Notes under the pieces: model-generated
What the model saw: the letters and a program-made list of their open reading frames with translations, nothing else
What the model was told of the DNA's origin: nothing
Database searches by the model: none
DNA from: Acinetobacter chengduensis
Lineage (GTDB): Bacteria > Pseudomonadota > Gammaproteobacteria > Pseudomonadales > Moraxellaceae
Length of the DNA stretch: 64,000 nt
Direction: 5' to 3'
Assembly: GCF_003664645.1 (NCBI RefSeq)
Contig: NZ_RCHC01000002.1
Coordinates: 124,001 to 188,000, forward strand
In this document: piece by piece, positions 56,988 to 64,000 of the stretch
Position numbering within the stretch: position 1 is the first letter of the stretch
Layout: each line of letters opens with the position of its first letter
Position numbers and translations under genes: made by a program

Positions 56988-58364
56988 GTGGATATTTTTC
57001 CAATCTCGTTAAAGTTGCAACAGCAAGCTTGTCTGATTGTTGGCGGTGGCCATATTGCTTATCGTAAAGCGGTGTTGTTGGCCAAAGCGGGTGCTATGGT
57101 CAATGTTGTCGCTCCAGTCATTGATGCGAATTTGTTAGAAATTGTGGAACAATCGCAGGGGCAATATACACAAGCTTTGTTCAGTGCCGAAATATTATTA
57201 CGCCAATATCGTTTGGTGATTGCAGCTACGGATGATGCTGAAGTAAACCGCCAAGTATTTGAGGCGTGTGAAGCTGAAAATGTTTTAGTGAATAGTGTGG
57301 ATGATCCACCACATTGTCGTTTTATGGTGCCAGCCATTATAGATCGTTCACCGTTGGTGGTTTCTATTGCAAGCAATGGCACATCACCCGTACTTTCTCG
57401 TCAAATTCGTACGCAGTTAGAAGCCAGTATTCCACATGGAATGGGCGCTTTGGCTAAATTTTCGGGTCAATGGCGCAGTGCAGTAAAAGCCAAAATTATC
57501 AATCCAGATGAACGCCGTATTTTTTGGGAAGACTTATATGCCAGTCCACTCAAAGAGCAGGTGTTTAATGGCAATCTTGCCGAGGCAGATCGTTTAATTG
57601 AACAAGCTTTAATTGAGTGGACAAAGCCAAAAGGTGAGGTGTATTTGGTGGGAGCTGGGCCAGGTGATCCAGAGTTATTAACGTTGAAAGCATTGCGTCT
57701 GATGCAACAAGCTGATGTAGTGATTTACGACCGTTTGGTGTCTGAGCCAATTATGGAGCTGTGTCGCCGTGATGCAGAAAAAATCTATGTAGGCAAAGCC
57801 CGATCAAATCATGCTGTACCCCAAGAAGGTATTAATGCCTTATTGGTTCAATATGCACAGCAAGGTAAGCGTGTTTGTCGTCTTAAAGGAGGCGATCCGT
57901 TTATCTTTGGTCGTGGTGGTGAAGAAATTGAAGAGCTATTTGCTGCAGGCATCGCGTTTCAAGTTGTCCCAGGTATTACGGCTGCGTCTGGCTGTTCTGC
58001 GTATGCAGGTATTCCACTGACACATCGTGACTATGCGCAAAGTGTTCGCTTTTTAACAGGTCATTTAAAGGAAGGTTCACCAGAACTGCCTTGGCATGAG
58101 TTGGTCTATGAAAATCAAACCCTTGTGTTGTATATGGGCTTGGTTGGATTGGAAAAAATTTGCCAACGCTTGATTGAGCATGGGCAACGTCCAGATATGC
58201 CCGTGGCGTTGGTTTCTAAAGGTACCACACCTGATCAAAAAGTGGTGGTGGGTACACTGGCAGATATTGCTTCTAAAGTGAGTGACCATCAAATACAAGC
58301 GCCGACTTTAACTATTATTGGTGAAGTTGTACGTTTGCGTGAACAATTACAGTGGCAAGCTTAA
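56988..58364 (+). CDS. cysG: Siroheme synthase (precorrin-2 dehydrogenase/ferrochelatase and uroporphyrinogen-III methyltransferase)
   Basis: Makes siroheme for sulfite reductase from uroporphyrinogen III. The 458-residue product is the fused CysG: N-terminal dehydrogenase/chelatase with the NAD motif LIVGGGHIAYRKA (about 16-28) and NGTSPVLSRQIR; C-terminal methyltransferase starting VYLVGAGPGDPELLTLKA with RLKGGDPFIFGRGGEE and VPGITAASGCSAYAGIPLTH. Start is GTG 56988, six bases after GAGG; the frame back to 56940 overlaps the serS terminator and is not used. It works in the same pathway as cysH at 3 kb. Confidence 0.95.
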   Translation: MDIFPISLKLQQQACLIVGGGHIAYRKAVLLAKAGAMVNVVAPVIDANLLEIVEQSQGQYTQALFSAEILLRQYRLVIAATDDAEVNRQVFEACEAENVLVNSVDDPPHCRFMVPAIIDRSPLVVSIASNGTSPVLSRQIRTQLEASIPHGMGALAKFSGQWRSAVKAKIINPDERRIFWEDLYASPLKEQVFNGNLAEADRLIEQALIEWTKPKGEVYLVGAGPGDPELLTLKALRLMQQADVVIYDRLVSEPIMELCRRDAEKIYVGKARSNHAVPQEGINALLVQYAQQGKRVCRLKGGDPFIFGRGGEEIEELFAAGIAFQVVPGITAASGCSAYAGIPLTHRDYAQSVRFLTGHLKEGSPELPWHELVYENQTLVLYMGLVGLEKICQRLIEHGQRPDMPVALVSKGTTPDQKVVVGTLADIASKVSDHQIQAPTLTIIGEVVRLREQLQWQA

Positions 58365-58400
58365 GTGCCTTGCGACATTGAAAAGAGTAGAGTAAATCCT

Positions 58401-58880
58401 GTGATTCATGTTGTTTTATACGAGCCAGAAATTCCTGCAAATACAGGGAATATCATTCGTTTATGTGCCAATACAGGAGCGCAATTACATCTAGTGAAGC
58501 CACTAGGCTTTGAGTTAGATGATAAAAAGTTGCGTCGCGCGGGGTTGGATTATCACGAATGGGCACACATGAAAGTATGGGAAAACTTTGCAGAGTGTTT
58601 ATCACATTTGGAGAGTGTAGGAATTGCGCAGGATGCAATTTATCCCTTAACCACCAAAGGTACTGAAACACCGCATACTTCGAATTTAAACCGCCCAGTA
58701 GCATTACTTATGGGGCCAGAAACACGAGGTTTACCTGAAGATGTGCGTATGATGTTCCCTAAAGAACATTGGATTCGTTTGCCGATGGCTGCCAATTCTC
58801 GTAGCTTGAATTTATCGAATGCAACAGCTGTGATTTTATATGAAGCTTGGCGTCAGCAAGATTTTAAAGAATTGGTATAA
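58401..58880 (+). CDS. trmL: tRNA (cytidine/uridine-2'-O-)-methyltransferase TrmL
   Basis: SPOUT-family enzyme that methylates the ribose of the wobble base in two leucine tRNAs. The 159-residue product starts at GTG 58401 (VIHVVLYEPEIPANTG, read MIH...), the position matching E. coli TrmL; an extra 12 codons upstream are open but lack the family match. The knot region has GPETRGLP and MAANSRSLNLSNA. It follows cysG by 36 bases and is probably in its transcript, ended by a strong terminator. Confidence 0.92.
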   Translation: MIHVVLYEPEIPANTGNIIRLCANTGAQLHLVKPLGFELDDKKLRRAGLDYHEWAHMKVWENFAECLSHLESVGIAQDAIYPLTTKGTETPHTSNLNRPVALLMGPETRGLPEDVRMMFPKEHWIRLPMAANSRSLNLSNATAVILYEAWRQQDFKELV

Positions 58881-58894
58881 TATATTATCGATTT

Positions 58895-58924
58895 AAAAAC
58901 CGCTCAATTGAGCGGTTTTTTAGT
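58895..58924 (+). terminator. Terminator of trmL
   Basis: A perfect 26-base palindrome built from AAAAACCGCTCAA and its complement (58895-58920), followed by T. Confidence 0.93.
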
Positions 58925-59073
58925 TTTTAGTTATATTAAATGAAGTCTTTTCAACAACCTGAGATTTAAGGCTAAAGATTGCAATTATGTAAGCAGTCGT
59001 CTGTAAAGATTCAGATTAGGACCAGAATTGTGTATAAATAAATCAACATCATAAGTAATTATTCAGGATAACG

Positions 59074-59520
59074 TTGGATATGCTTGCTAATAATTTAACA
59101 GCAGGGTCTTTTATTGCATTGGCTATATTTTTTTCAGTTGCGTATGCTGCTGATCCACTAGTACCACAGCAAGAAACAGAAATAGCCCCACTAAAAGCTG
59201 ATGAAATTCAAAATGGGCTAAAAATGTTGGCTGAGCGACAAAATCAGCGAATTGAAGAATGGGGAAAAACATTAAAACCTGATGATTTCGAGCGTAGTTG
59301 GATTTCGGGCCGACAACTGAAAAAGAATAAGCGTCAGGAAGTTTGTGGTATTTTTCAGCATACTGTTGATGATGCTTATAAAGGCGCAGTAGCGAATCGA
59401 ACTAGACTTAATGAGGCAGATCAAAAGTTGCTGGATGACCGCAATGCTTTTATAGGAGCATTAGGTTATCAAAATAATATTGTAGATACGAAAATGGGCT
59501 TTAATTGTCGATTACGTTAA
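59074..59520 (+). CDS. Hypothetical exported protein (148 aa)
   Basis: Small secreted protein with a signal peptide (about 1-25, ending AYAAD). The mature part is charged and helical, with two Cys (KRQEVCGIF and the C-terminal FNCRLR) that could pair in the periplasm. I do not recognise the family. Start is TTG 59074 (AGGA five bases upstream) or ATG 59080; both leave the signal peptide intact. It stands alone between trmL and the convergent permease. Confidence 0.62.
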   Translation: MDMLANNLTAGSFIALAIFFSVAYAADPLVPQQETEIAPLKADEIQNGLKMLAERQNQRIEEWGKTLKPDDFERSWISGRQLKKNKRQEVCGIFQHTVDDAYKGAVANRTRLNEADQKLLDDRNAFIGALGYQNNIVDTKMGFNCRLR

Positions 59521-59630
59521 AGTGATCAGATTCGTTGGGCATCTAGAACGCGATTTGAACATGAATATTTTCAAGAGACATATCATTTAATCATGTTCAA
59601 ATGATTAAGATGTCTGGATGATTGAAGTGT

Positions 59631-59664
59631 TCTTTTCCACCTCTGTAGGTGGAAAAGAATATTT
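59631..59664. terminator. Hairpin between the exported protein gene and the permease
   Basis: The arms TCTTTTCCACCT and AGGTGGAAAAGA pair over 12 bases around CTGT, followed on the plus strand by ATATTTTT. It could end either convergent gene. Confidence 0.6.
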
Positions 59665-59689
59665 TTATGAGGTATGCAAAATTTGAAGA

Positions 59690-61078
59690 TTATTCAAATT
59701 CATTATGCTGTGGTGCAGGGTGCTTAAAGCCCTTGGTTTTATAACCAAGGTACAAGATACCAAACATTGCCCACCATAAACCGTATTTCAGAGCTGTTTC
59801 TTCAATCTCTAACCACATGGCAAAGATACTGAGGAAACCACACATTGGAATGATCACAAAACTAAAGATATCTTTGAAGTTTTTGGTACGGCCATCACGC
59901 AATGCGTAGCGTGAAATCACTGAAAGGTTCACGAAGGTAAATGCAGTTAAGGCACCGAAGCTGATCATAGAAATTACAATATCAAGATCCATAAAGCCAG
60001 CTGTTAAAGCGACAACACCGACAATCATAATGTTGTAAGACGGTGTGAAGTTTTTTGGACTAATATGACCAAAGATCTTCTTATTAATGACACCGTCACG
60101 ACCCATAACGTACATTAAGCGTGATACACCTGCATGTGCAGAGATACCTGATGCCATAACGGTAACGATCGCAAATGCAAGTACATAAGATTGGAATAAT
60201 GAACCACCCACAAGCAATAAAATTTCTGGTTGTGTTTCGGCAATATTCTTGAAGTATGTTCCTGGTGCAGAAGGGAAGTACAATTGCATGAAATAAGTAC
60301 TGATAATGAAAATGACACCTGCAATCAGCGCTGTTAAGAAAATCGCTTTAGGAAGTGTTTTTTCAGTATCTTTAGTTTCTTCGGCAAGTGAACTTAATGA
60401 ATCAAAACCTGTGAATGAGAAACACAGTAAAGTTGCACCAGTAATCAGTGCACCTACGCTGGTTAATTCATTCCAAAATGGTTCTAGGCTCCACAATTGT
60501 GCACGTGTTTCTGCTGTAATTGGGCCATCCGCATTGAAGCCGGCCTGAAGTTTGCTGTAAACCAACCAAGTGAATGCGCCAATCACGATCAGCTGAATTA
60601 AAACAATTAAGCTGTTAAAGTTCGCAACGAAGCGAGCACCACGCAGGTTAATACCAGTCATAAATGCAGTGAGGACAACTACCCAAACCCAGTGATTTAC
60701 TGAAGGGAAGAGTGCTTCTAGGTAAATGACCGCCAGAATAATGTTGACCATTGGCGACAATAAATAGTCAAGCCAAGATGACCAACCCACCATGAAACCA
60801 ACGTTTGGGTGAATTGACTTTTGCGCGTAGGTATATGCCGAACCCGAAGAAGGGTAGCGACGGATCATATGACCATAGCTAATAGATGTAAATAAAATTG
60901 CAATTAAAGCAATAATATAAGAGGTAGGCACATGGAAATGACTTTCTTCGGAAACTAAGCCGAACGTGTCAAATAGGGTCATGGGTTGGATATAAGCCAA
61001 ACCAATGATGATGATGTGCCAAAGCCCAAGTGTTTTTTGCAGTTTAGCTGCCGATTGAGTCCCAGATAAATTTGTCAA
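59690..61078 (-). CDS. Putrescine importer-like APC permease (PuuP-like)
   Basis: Inner-membrane amino acid/polyamine transporter, 462 residues, about 12 hydrophobic segments. It closely follows recalled E. coli PuuP: IGLAYIQPMTLFDTFG, AYTYAQKSIHPNVGFMVGWS, TGATLLCFSFTGFDSLS and ASGISAHAGVSRLMYVMGRD. Putrescine is therefore the best guess for its substrate. No puuABCD genes are near. It is monocistronic; about 277 bases separate it from the alcohol dehydrogenase upstream of it. Confidence 0.82.
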   Translation of the reverse strand: MTNLSGTQSAAKLQKTLGLWHIIIIGLAYIQPMTLFDTFGLVSEESHFHVPTSYIIALIAILFTSISYGHMIRRYPSSGSAYTYAQKSIHPNVGFMVGWSSWLDYLLSPMVNIILAVIYLEALFPSVNHWVWVVVLTAFMTGINLRGARFVANFNSLIVLIQLIVIGAFTWLVYSKLQAGFNADGPITAETRAQLWSLEPFWNELTSVGALITGATLLCFSFTGFDSLSSLAEETKDTEKTLPKAIFLTALIAGVIFIISTYFMQLYFPSAPGTYFKNIAETQPEILLLVGGSLFQSYVLAFAIVTVMASGISAHAGVSRLMYVMGRDGVINKKIFGHISPKNFTPSYNIMIVGVVALTAGFMDLDIVISMISFGALTAFTFVNLSVISRYALRDGRTKNFKDIFSFVIIPMCGFLSIFAMWLEIEETALKYGLWWAMFGILYLGYKTKGFKHPAPQHNEFE

Positions 61079-61293
61079 CGGCGTTATCCTCTTAATCGTT
61101 GATCAAGGATCAGTCTTATCGTGTCAGGATCGTTTGAGACGAACGATCCCCCCTACATTTTGAAACAAAAGTGCGCCAATTTACTCCAAGATGTAAATTT
61201 TTGCCAGTGATTTTATTTCTTTTCTGAGCAGAAAACATGCCAACTTACATGAAGATAAAGTGAAAGTCGCTGTTTTAAAGGCTTACAGATAAA

Positions 61294-61321
61294 AGCCTGA
61301 TGCTTAAAAAAACATCAGGCT
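61294..61321 (-). terminator. Terminator of the SCP2-like/alcohol dehydrogenase operon
   Basis: The arms AGCCTGATG and CATCAGGCT pair over nine bases with an A-rich loop; on the minus strand TTTTATC follows. It lies 35 bases past the stop. Confidence 0.8.
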
Positions 61322-61355
61322 GAAATTTTCGCTATATTGGCTTATTTTTCAGTAA

Positions 61356-62540
61356 TTACCAAGCTTTTTCTAAGATAGTTTTCAAATCTTTGAGTGTTGC
61401 TTCTTTTGGATTATAAATGATCGAACCATCATTTAATGCTTTTTCTGCAACCTCATCAAGCTGTGCTTGAGTCACTTTACCTGTTTCACTTAGTGTGCGT
61501 GGTAATTTAGTAAGGCTGTAAATACGATCACGCATAGCTAAAATTGTAGAAATCGCTTTGTCGGCGCGTAAGTGAGCAGGTGTTTGTGAGTAAATATCTG
61601 GGCCAGCCAGTGGAAGTAGCAAATCCGCAATTTTATCTGCATTCACTTCTTTGTTGTATTCCAGTACATAAGGCAAGAAAAGATTCATGCATAAGCCGTG
61701 GGGCAAGTGTGCAACTGCACCCAACGCATGACCAAGCGAGTGAACTAAACCAACCATAGAGTTAGAAAATGCAATACCAGCCATGGTAGAAGCTTGGGCT
61801 AATTCCAAGCGACCTTGTGCATCGGTTGGATTATCCAGCACGTTAAATAAATGATTACTTACTTTTTTAATAGCAGCTGTTGCATAAGCATCAGATATTG
61901 GATTGGCAGCAAGGCAGGTATAGGCTTCTACCGCATGCGTCATTGCATCCATTGCTGTCATCGCAGTAAGGTGCGGTGGTAGTGTTTGCGTCATACGCGG
62001 GTCTAAAATGGCCGCATGTGGCATCAAATAATACGATGCAAATGGCATTTTGACATTTTTTTGATTATCCGAAACCACGGCAACCATAGTCACTTCTGAA
62101 CCCGTTCCCGAGGTAGTAGGAATCACAAAAAATGGCTTTAAAGGTTTTGGTAGGTTATGTGCACCTGAGTATTTCAGCAGGTCATCTCCACCTTCGGACA
62201 CTAAAATATTCGTGGCCTTAGAGGTATCAATAACTGAGCCACCACCCACAGCAATAATCGCATCGCAATTGTTATCGCGATAAAGCTGAGCGGCTTTACG
62301 TACAGTCTCAAGGCTTGAATCTGGAGGTACATCGTCAAAAATATGCCCAATCACTGTTTCACTTGATTCAAAAGCAGCTTCAATCGGTGCAAGTAAGTTG
62401 TTACTACGTACGCCTTTGTCGGTAATAATTAATGGACGAGTCGCACCTAAAGTCGCAAGTTCAAAAGGGATATGCTCTAGCGCAGCATGCCCAGCAATGA
62501 CTTTAACTGGACAAAAAAATTCGTAATAGGGTTTAGCCAT
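61356..62540 (-). CDS. Iron-containing alcohol dehydrogenase
   Basis: NAD(P)-dependent group III alcohol dehydrogenase, 394 residues. The Rossmann-like half has GGGSVIDTSKA (about 98-108) and PTTSGTGSEVT. The metal site is formed by D and three His in MDAMTHAVEAY and HSLGHALGAVAHLPHG. Such enzymes oxidise primary alcohols or reduce aldehydes. It is the second gene of an operon, starting three bases after the SCP2-like gene, and this operon carries the same operator as the FadL genes, so a long-chain or hydrophobic alcohol is a reasonable guess for its substrate. Confidence 0.88.
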   Translation of the reverse strand: MAKPYYEFFCPVKVIAGHAALEHIPFELATLGATRPLIITDKGVRSNNLLAPIEAAFESSETVIGHIFDDVPPDSSLETVRKAAQLYRDNNCDAIIAVGGGSVIDTSKATNILVSEGGDDLLKYSGAHNLPKPLKPFFVIPTTSGTGSEVTMVAVVSDNQKNVKMPFASYYLMPHAAILDPRMTQTLPPHLTAMTAMDAMTHAVEAYTCLAANPISDAYATAAIKKVSNHLFNVLDNPTDAQGRLELAQASTMAGIAFSNSMVGLVHSLGHALGAVAHLPHGLCMNLFLPYVLEYNKEVNADKIADLLLPLAGPDIYSQTPAHLRADKAISTILAMRDRIYSLTKLPRTLSETGKVTQAQLDEVAEKALNDGSIIYNPKEATLKDLKTILEKAW

Positions 62541-62543
62541 GGG

Positions 62544-63077
62544 TTATGCGCTCCGCTTGAAATAGGATTGAGCTACCTTAAGATAGATATTTGCAGCTCC
62601 AGTTAATTTTTCTTTTAGGCTTAAATCGTTTGGATATTCTTTGACAGCTAATTCTGCAACCAGTTTTGGCAAAATCAGCGCTTCCATTTTATTCAAGCAA
62701 CGTACCAGTCGAATGGCATAAGAAATATCGCCATTGGCAATCATACGGTCATTGGCAAATGCTTGTGCGGTACTTTCTTGAAATGAAAACACCAAAAATG
62801 CATGATTAAGATGCTTAAAAGTAATGGTTAAATCTGGCTTAGTCACTAAATCAGGAACTAATTCCAGTTTTTTATCTGCTGTCACACGCGCAATGAATGC
62901 AGGTCCATTGGGAAATACATTCATAGAGAGTGTGAAATGATCTGGAAATTGAGCGACTTCCTGTTTGACTTCTGCATCGACTTGGCTCGCCATCACTAAG
63001 CCTCTGCCAATCACGTCCATCATGAGTTTGACATAGGCTAGCTGCAAAGCGGGCTTGACGGATTTAGTTGCAATCAC
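62544..63077 (-). CDS. SCP2 sterol-binding-like lipid carrier protein
   Basis: A 177-residue cytoplasmic protein with an SCP2-like fold (PAFIARVTADKKLELVP, KPDLTITFKHLNHAFLVF, MIANGDISYAIRLVR), a family that binds acyl chains and sterols. I take GTG 63077 as start, eight bases after AAGGG; a TTG at 63095 is open in frame but has no ribosome site. It is followed after three bases by the alcohol dehydrogenase. A perfect copy of the FadL operator lies 33 bases upstream. It probably presents a hydrophobic substrate to its partner enzyme, which is inference. Confidence 0.72.
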   Translation of the reverse strand: MIATKSVKPALQLAYVKLMMDVIGRGLVMASQVDAEVKQEVAQFPDHFTLSMNVFPNGPAFIARVTADKKLELVPDLVTKPDLTITFKHLNHAFLVFSFQESTAQAFANDRMIANGDISYAIRLVRCLNKMEALILPKLVAELAVKEYPNDLSLKEKLTGAANIYLKVAQSYFKRSA

Positions 63078-63106
63078 GTATTCATCCCTTTTCAAAATAT
63101 TATTTA

Positions 63107-63125
63107 TTTAGAGTAAATACTCTAA
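63107..63125 (-). promoter_or_regulatory. Operator of the SCP2-like/alcohol dehydrogenase operon
   Basis: The perfect inverted repeat TAGAGTA-AA-TACTCTA is at 63109-63124. It shares its core GAGTAAA-N-ACTC with the three FadL promoters. A possible promoter on the minus strand is TTAGAG, 17 bases, TAATAT, putting the repeat between the two hexamers. Confidence 0.6.
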
Positions 63126-63152
63126 TTTATTTTATCTATGAAAGCAAAGGCT

Positions 63153-63809
63153 TTATTTTTGTTCAATCTGAACGTCTTTAAAGTAACCGCTGTTTTGCAA
63201 GGTTTCAATCATATCGACGCATAAGTTTTCAAATTTTGGATAGTCTTCGACAAGGTCTTGTACACGAACCATTTCTAAGCCTGCATAGCCACATGGATTA
63301 ATCGTATGAAAACCAAATAGGTCGCAGTCGATGTTCAATGCTAAGCCGTGATAAGAGCGACCTTTACGAATTTTAAAGCCAAGTGAGCCAATTTTTCGTT
63401 CATCAACATATACCCCAGGTGCATCTGCTTTGGCGTATGCTTCAATGCCATATTTTTTAAGCAAATCGATCATGAGATTTTCAGCATAGCTGACTAAAGT
63501 GCGTACATTCCAACCTAAGCGATTTAAGTCAAACATAAAATATGCAACAAGCTGACCCGGACCATGCCATGTCACTTGGCCACCACGATCACTTTGCACC
63601 ACTGGAATATTACTGTGCAATAAAATGTGTTCGGGTTTACCTGCTTGGCCCTGCGTTAGGACATCATGATGTTGCAAAATCCACAATTCATCTGGCGTAT
63701 TTTCGTCACGTTGTTCGGTCAATTGTTTCATTTCCAGAAAACGATCTTCATAAGACGTTAACTGAGTGTAATGACGAATAATGAGTTGTGGTTTAGCTTC
63801 AATCTCCAC
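63153..63809 (-). CDS. lipB: Octanoyltransferase LipB
   Basis: Moves octanoyl from acyl carrier protein to lipoyl domains, the first step of lipoate synthesis, in the cytoplasm. The 218-residue enzyme has [16 protein letters not shown], the catalytic Lys in [10 protein letters not shown] (K146) and the catalytic Cys in NPCGYAG (C173). Start is GTG 63809; no clear Shine-Dalgarno is seen and no closer ATG fits the family start. lipA is not adjacent. It reads toward the SCP2-like operon, with 76 bases between. Confidence 0.94.
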   Translation of the reverse strand: MEIEAKPQLIIRHYTQLTSYEDRFLEMKQLTEQRDENTPDELWILQHHDVLTQGQAGKPEHILLHSNIPVVQSDRGGQVTWHGPGQLVAYFMFDLNRLGWNVRTLVSYAENLMIDLLKKYGIEAYAKADAPGVYVDERKIGSLGFKIRKGRSYHGLALNIDCDLFGFHTINPCGYAGLEMVRVQDLVEDYPKFENLCVDMIETLQNSGYFKDVQIEQK

Positions 63810-63924
63810 GATTTTAAATCCTTAAGAAATGCTCTATTTAAAATCTATTATAGATAAATTAGATGAGATAAGGGGAGCTGAGGGCAGATTTTGTATATGC
63901 GCTAGGCAATAAAGTAAGCATAAA

Positions 63925-63948
63925 AAAACACGCCCGAAAGCGTGTTTT
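63925..63948 (-). terminator. Terminator of the partial gene at the window end
   Basis: The arms AAAACACGC and GCGTGTTTT pair over nine bases around CCGAAA, with A and T runs on both sides. It directly follows the stop at 63951. Confidence 0.85.
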
Positions 63949-63950
63949 TA

Positions 63951-64000
63951 TTAGAGTGCCGTTTTGATGAGAGGACAAGCTGCAAGGTCTGCATATACAG
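63951..64000 (-). CDS. C-terminal end of an unidentified gene (continues beyond the window)
   Basis: On the minus strand a frame open from the window edge reads VYADLAACPLIKTAL and ends in TAA at 63951-63953, two bases before a strong terminator. The stop-plus-terminator spacing supports a real gene end. Only 15 residues are visible, too few to name it. Confidence 0.5.
   Translation of the reverse strand, partial: VYADLAACPLIKTAL

Overview
This 64 kb window is a piece of an Acinetobacter chromosome. The signature genes are the bifunctional wax ester synthase/diacylglycerol acyltransferase (atfA), the adeIJK efflux operon with its upstream PAP2 gene, eptA-pmrA-pmrB, thrH and a low-G+C base composition. 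Recalled A. baylyi AtfA and A. baumannii AdeI sequences resemble these proteins but differ enough to suggest another species. I assign the genus with confidence, not the species. There is no prophage, insertion sequence, plasmid origin or CRISPR array. One accessory patch (about 35.3-37.0 kb) interrupts otherwise housekeeping DNA.

Layout. 0-4.6 kb: end of RNase G, a small conserved protein, atfA, cysH, thrH. 4.7-9.8 kb: three tandem FadL-type outer-membrane channels separated by long A+T-rich spacers. 10.2-16.1 kb: tRNA-Arg(CCU), aroP, prpF, ispA, putP. 16.3-19.6 kb: SPFH/NfeD pair, patatin lipoprotein, acyltransferase. 19.6-26 kb: MFS transporter, lipid A phosphoethanolamine transferase with its two-component system, convergent PAP2 phosphatase. 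26.1-34.2 kb: HAD phosphatase, ammonium transporter, glutamate/aspartate ABC operon, diguanylate cyclase. 34.3-37 kb: J-domain protein, a DUF559 endonuclease-like gene bracketed by palindromic repeats, an A+T-rich orphan gene. 37-48.6 kb: valS, small conserved genes, adeIJK. 48.6-64 kb: PAP2, Gcr-like membrane protein, ispB, rplU-rpmA, lolA, RsiV-like lipoprotein, serS, cysG, trmL, puuP-like permease, SCP2-like/Fe-alcohol dehydrogenase operon, lipB and the tail of a further gene.

Two features stand out. First, an inverted repeat of the form GAGTA-N2-TACTC lies over the -35 position of all three FadL promoters with identical geometry (TTTACT, 16 bases, TANTTT). A perfect copy lies just upstream of the SCP2-like/iron alcohol dehydrogenase operon more than 50 kb away. 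This suggests one unidentified regulator controls uptake and oxidation of a hydrophobic substrate. Second, the DUF559 gene is flanked on each side by a pair of opposed hairpin-plus-tail repeats, like REP/BIME pairs around REP-associated transposases, so it may be a small domesticated or mobile repeat system.

Much of the remainder serves the envelope: lipid A modification (eptA-pmrAB), phospholipid or isoprenoid-phosphate handling (two PAP2 proteins, patatin, acyltransferase, ispA, ispB), lipoprotein transport (lolA) and multidrug efflux (adeIJK). All assignments rest on reading the sequence and recalled family knowledge; no database search was run.
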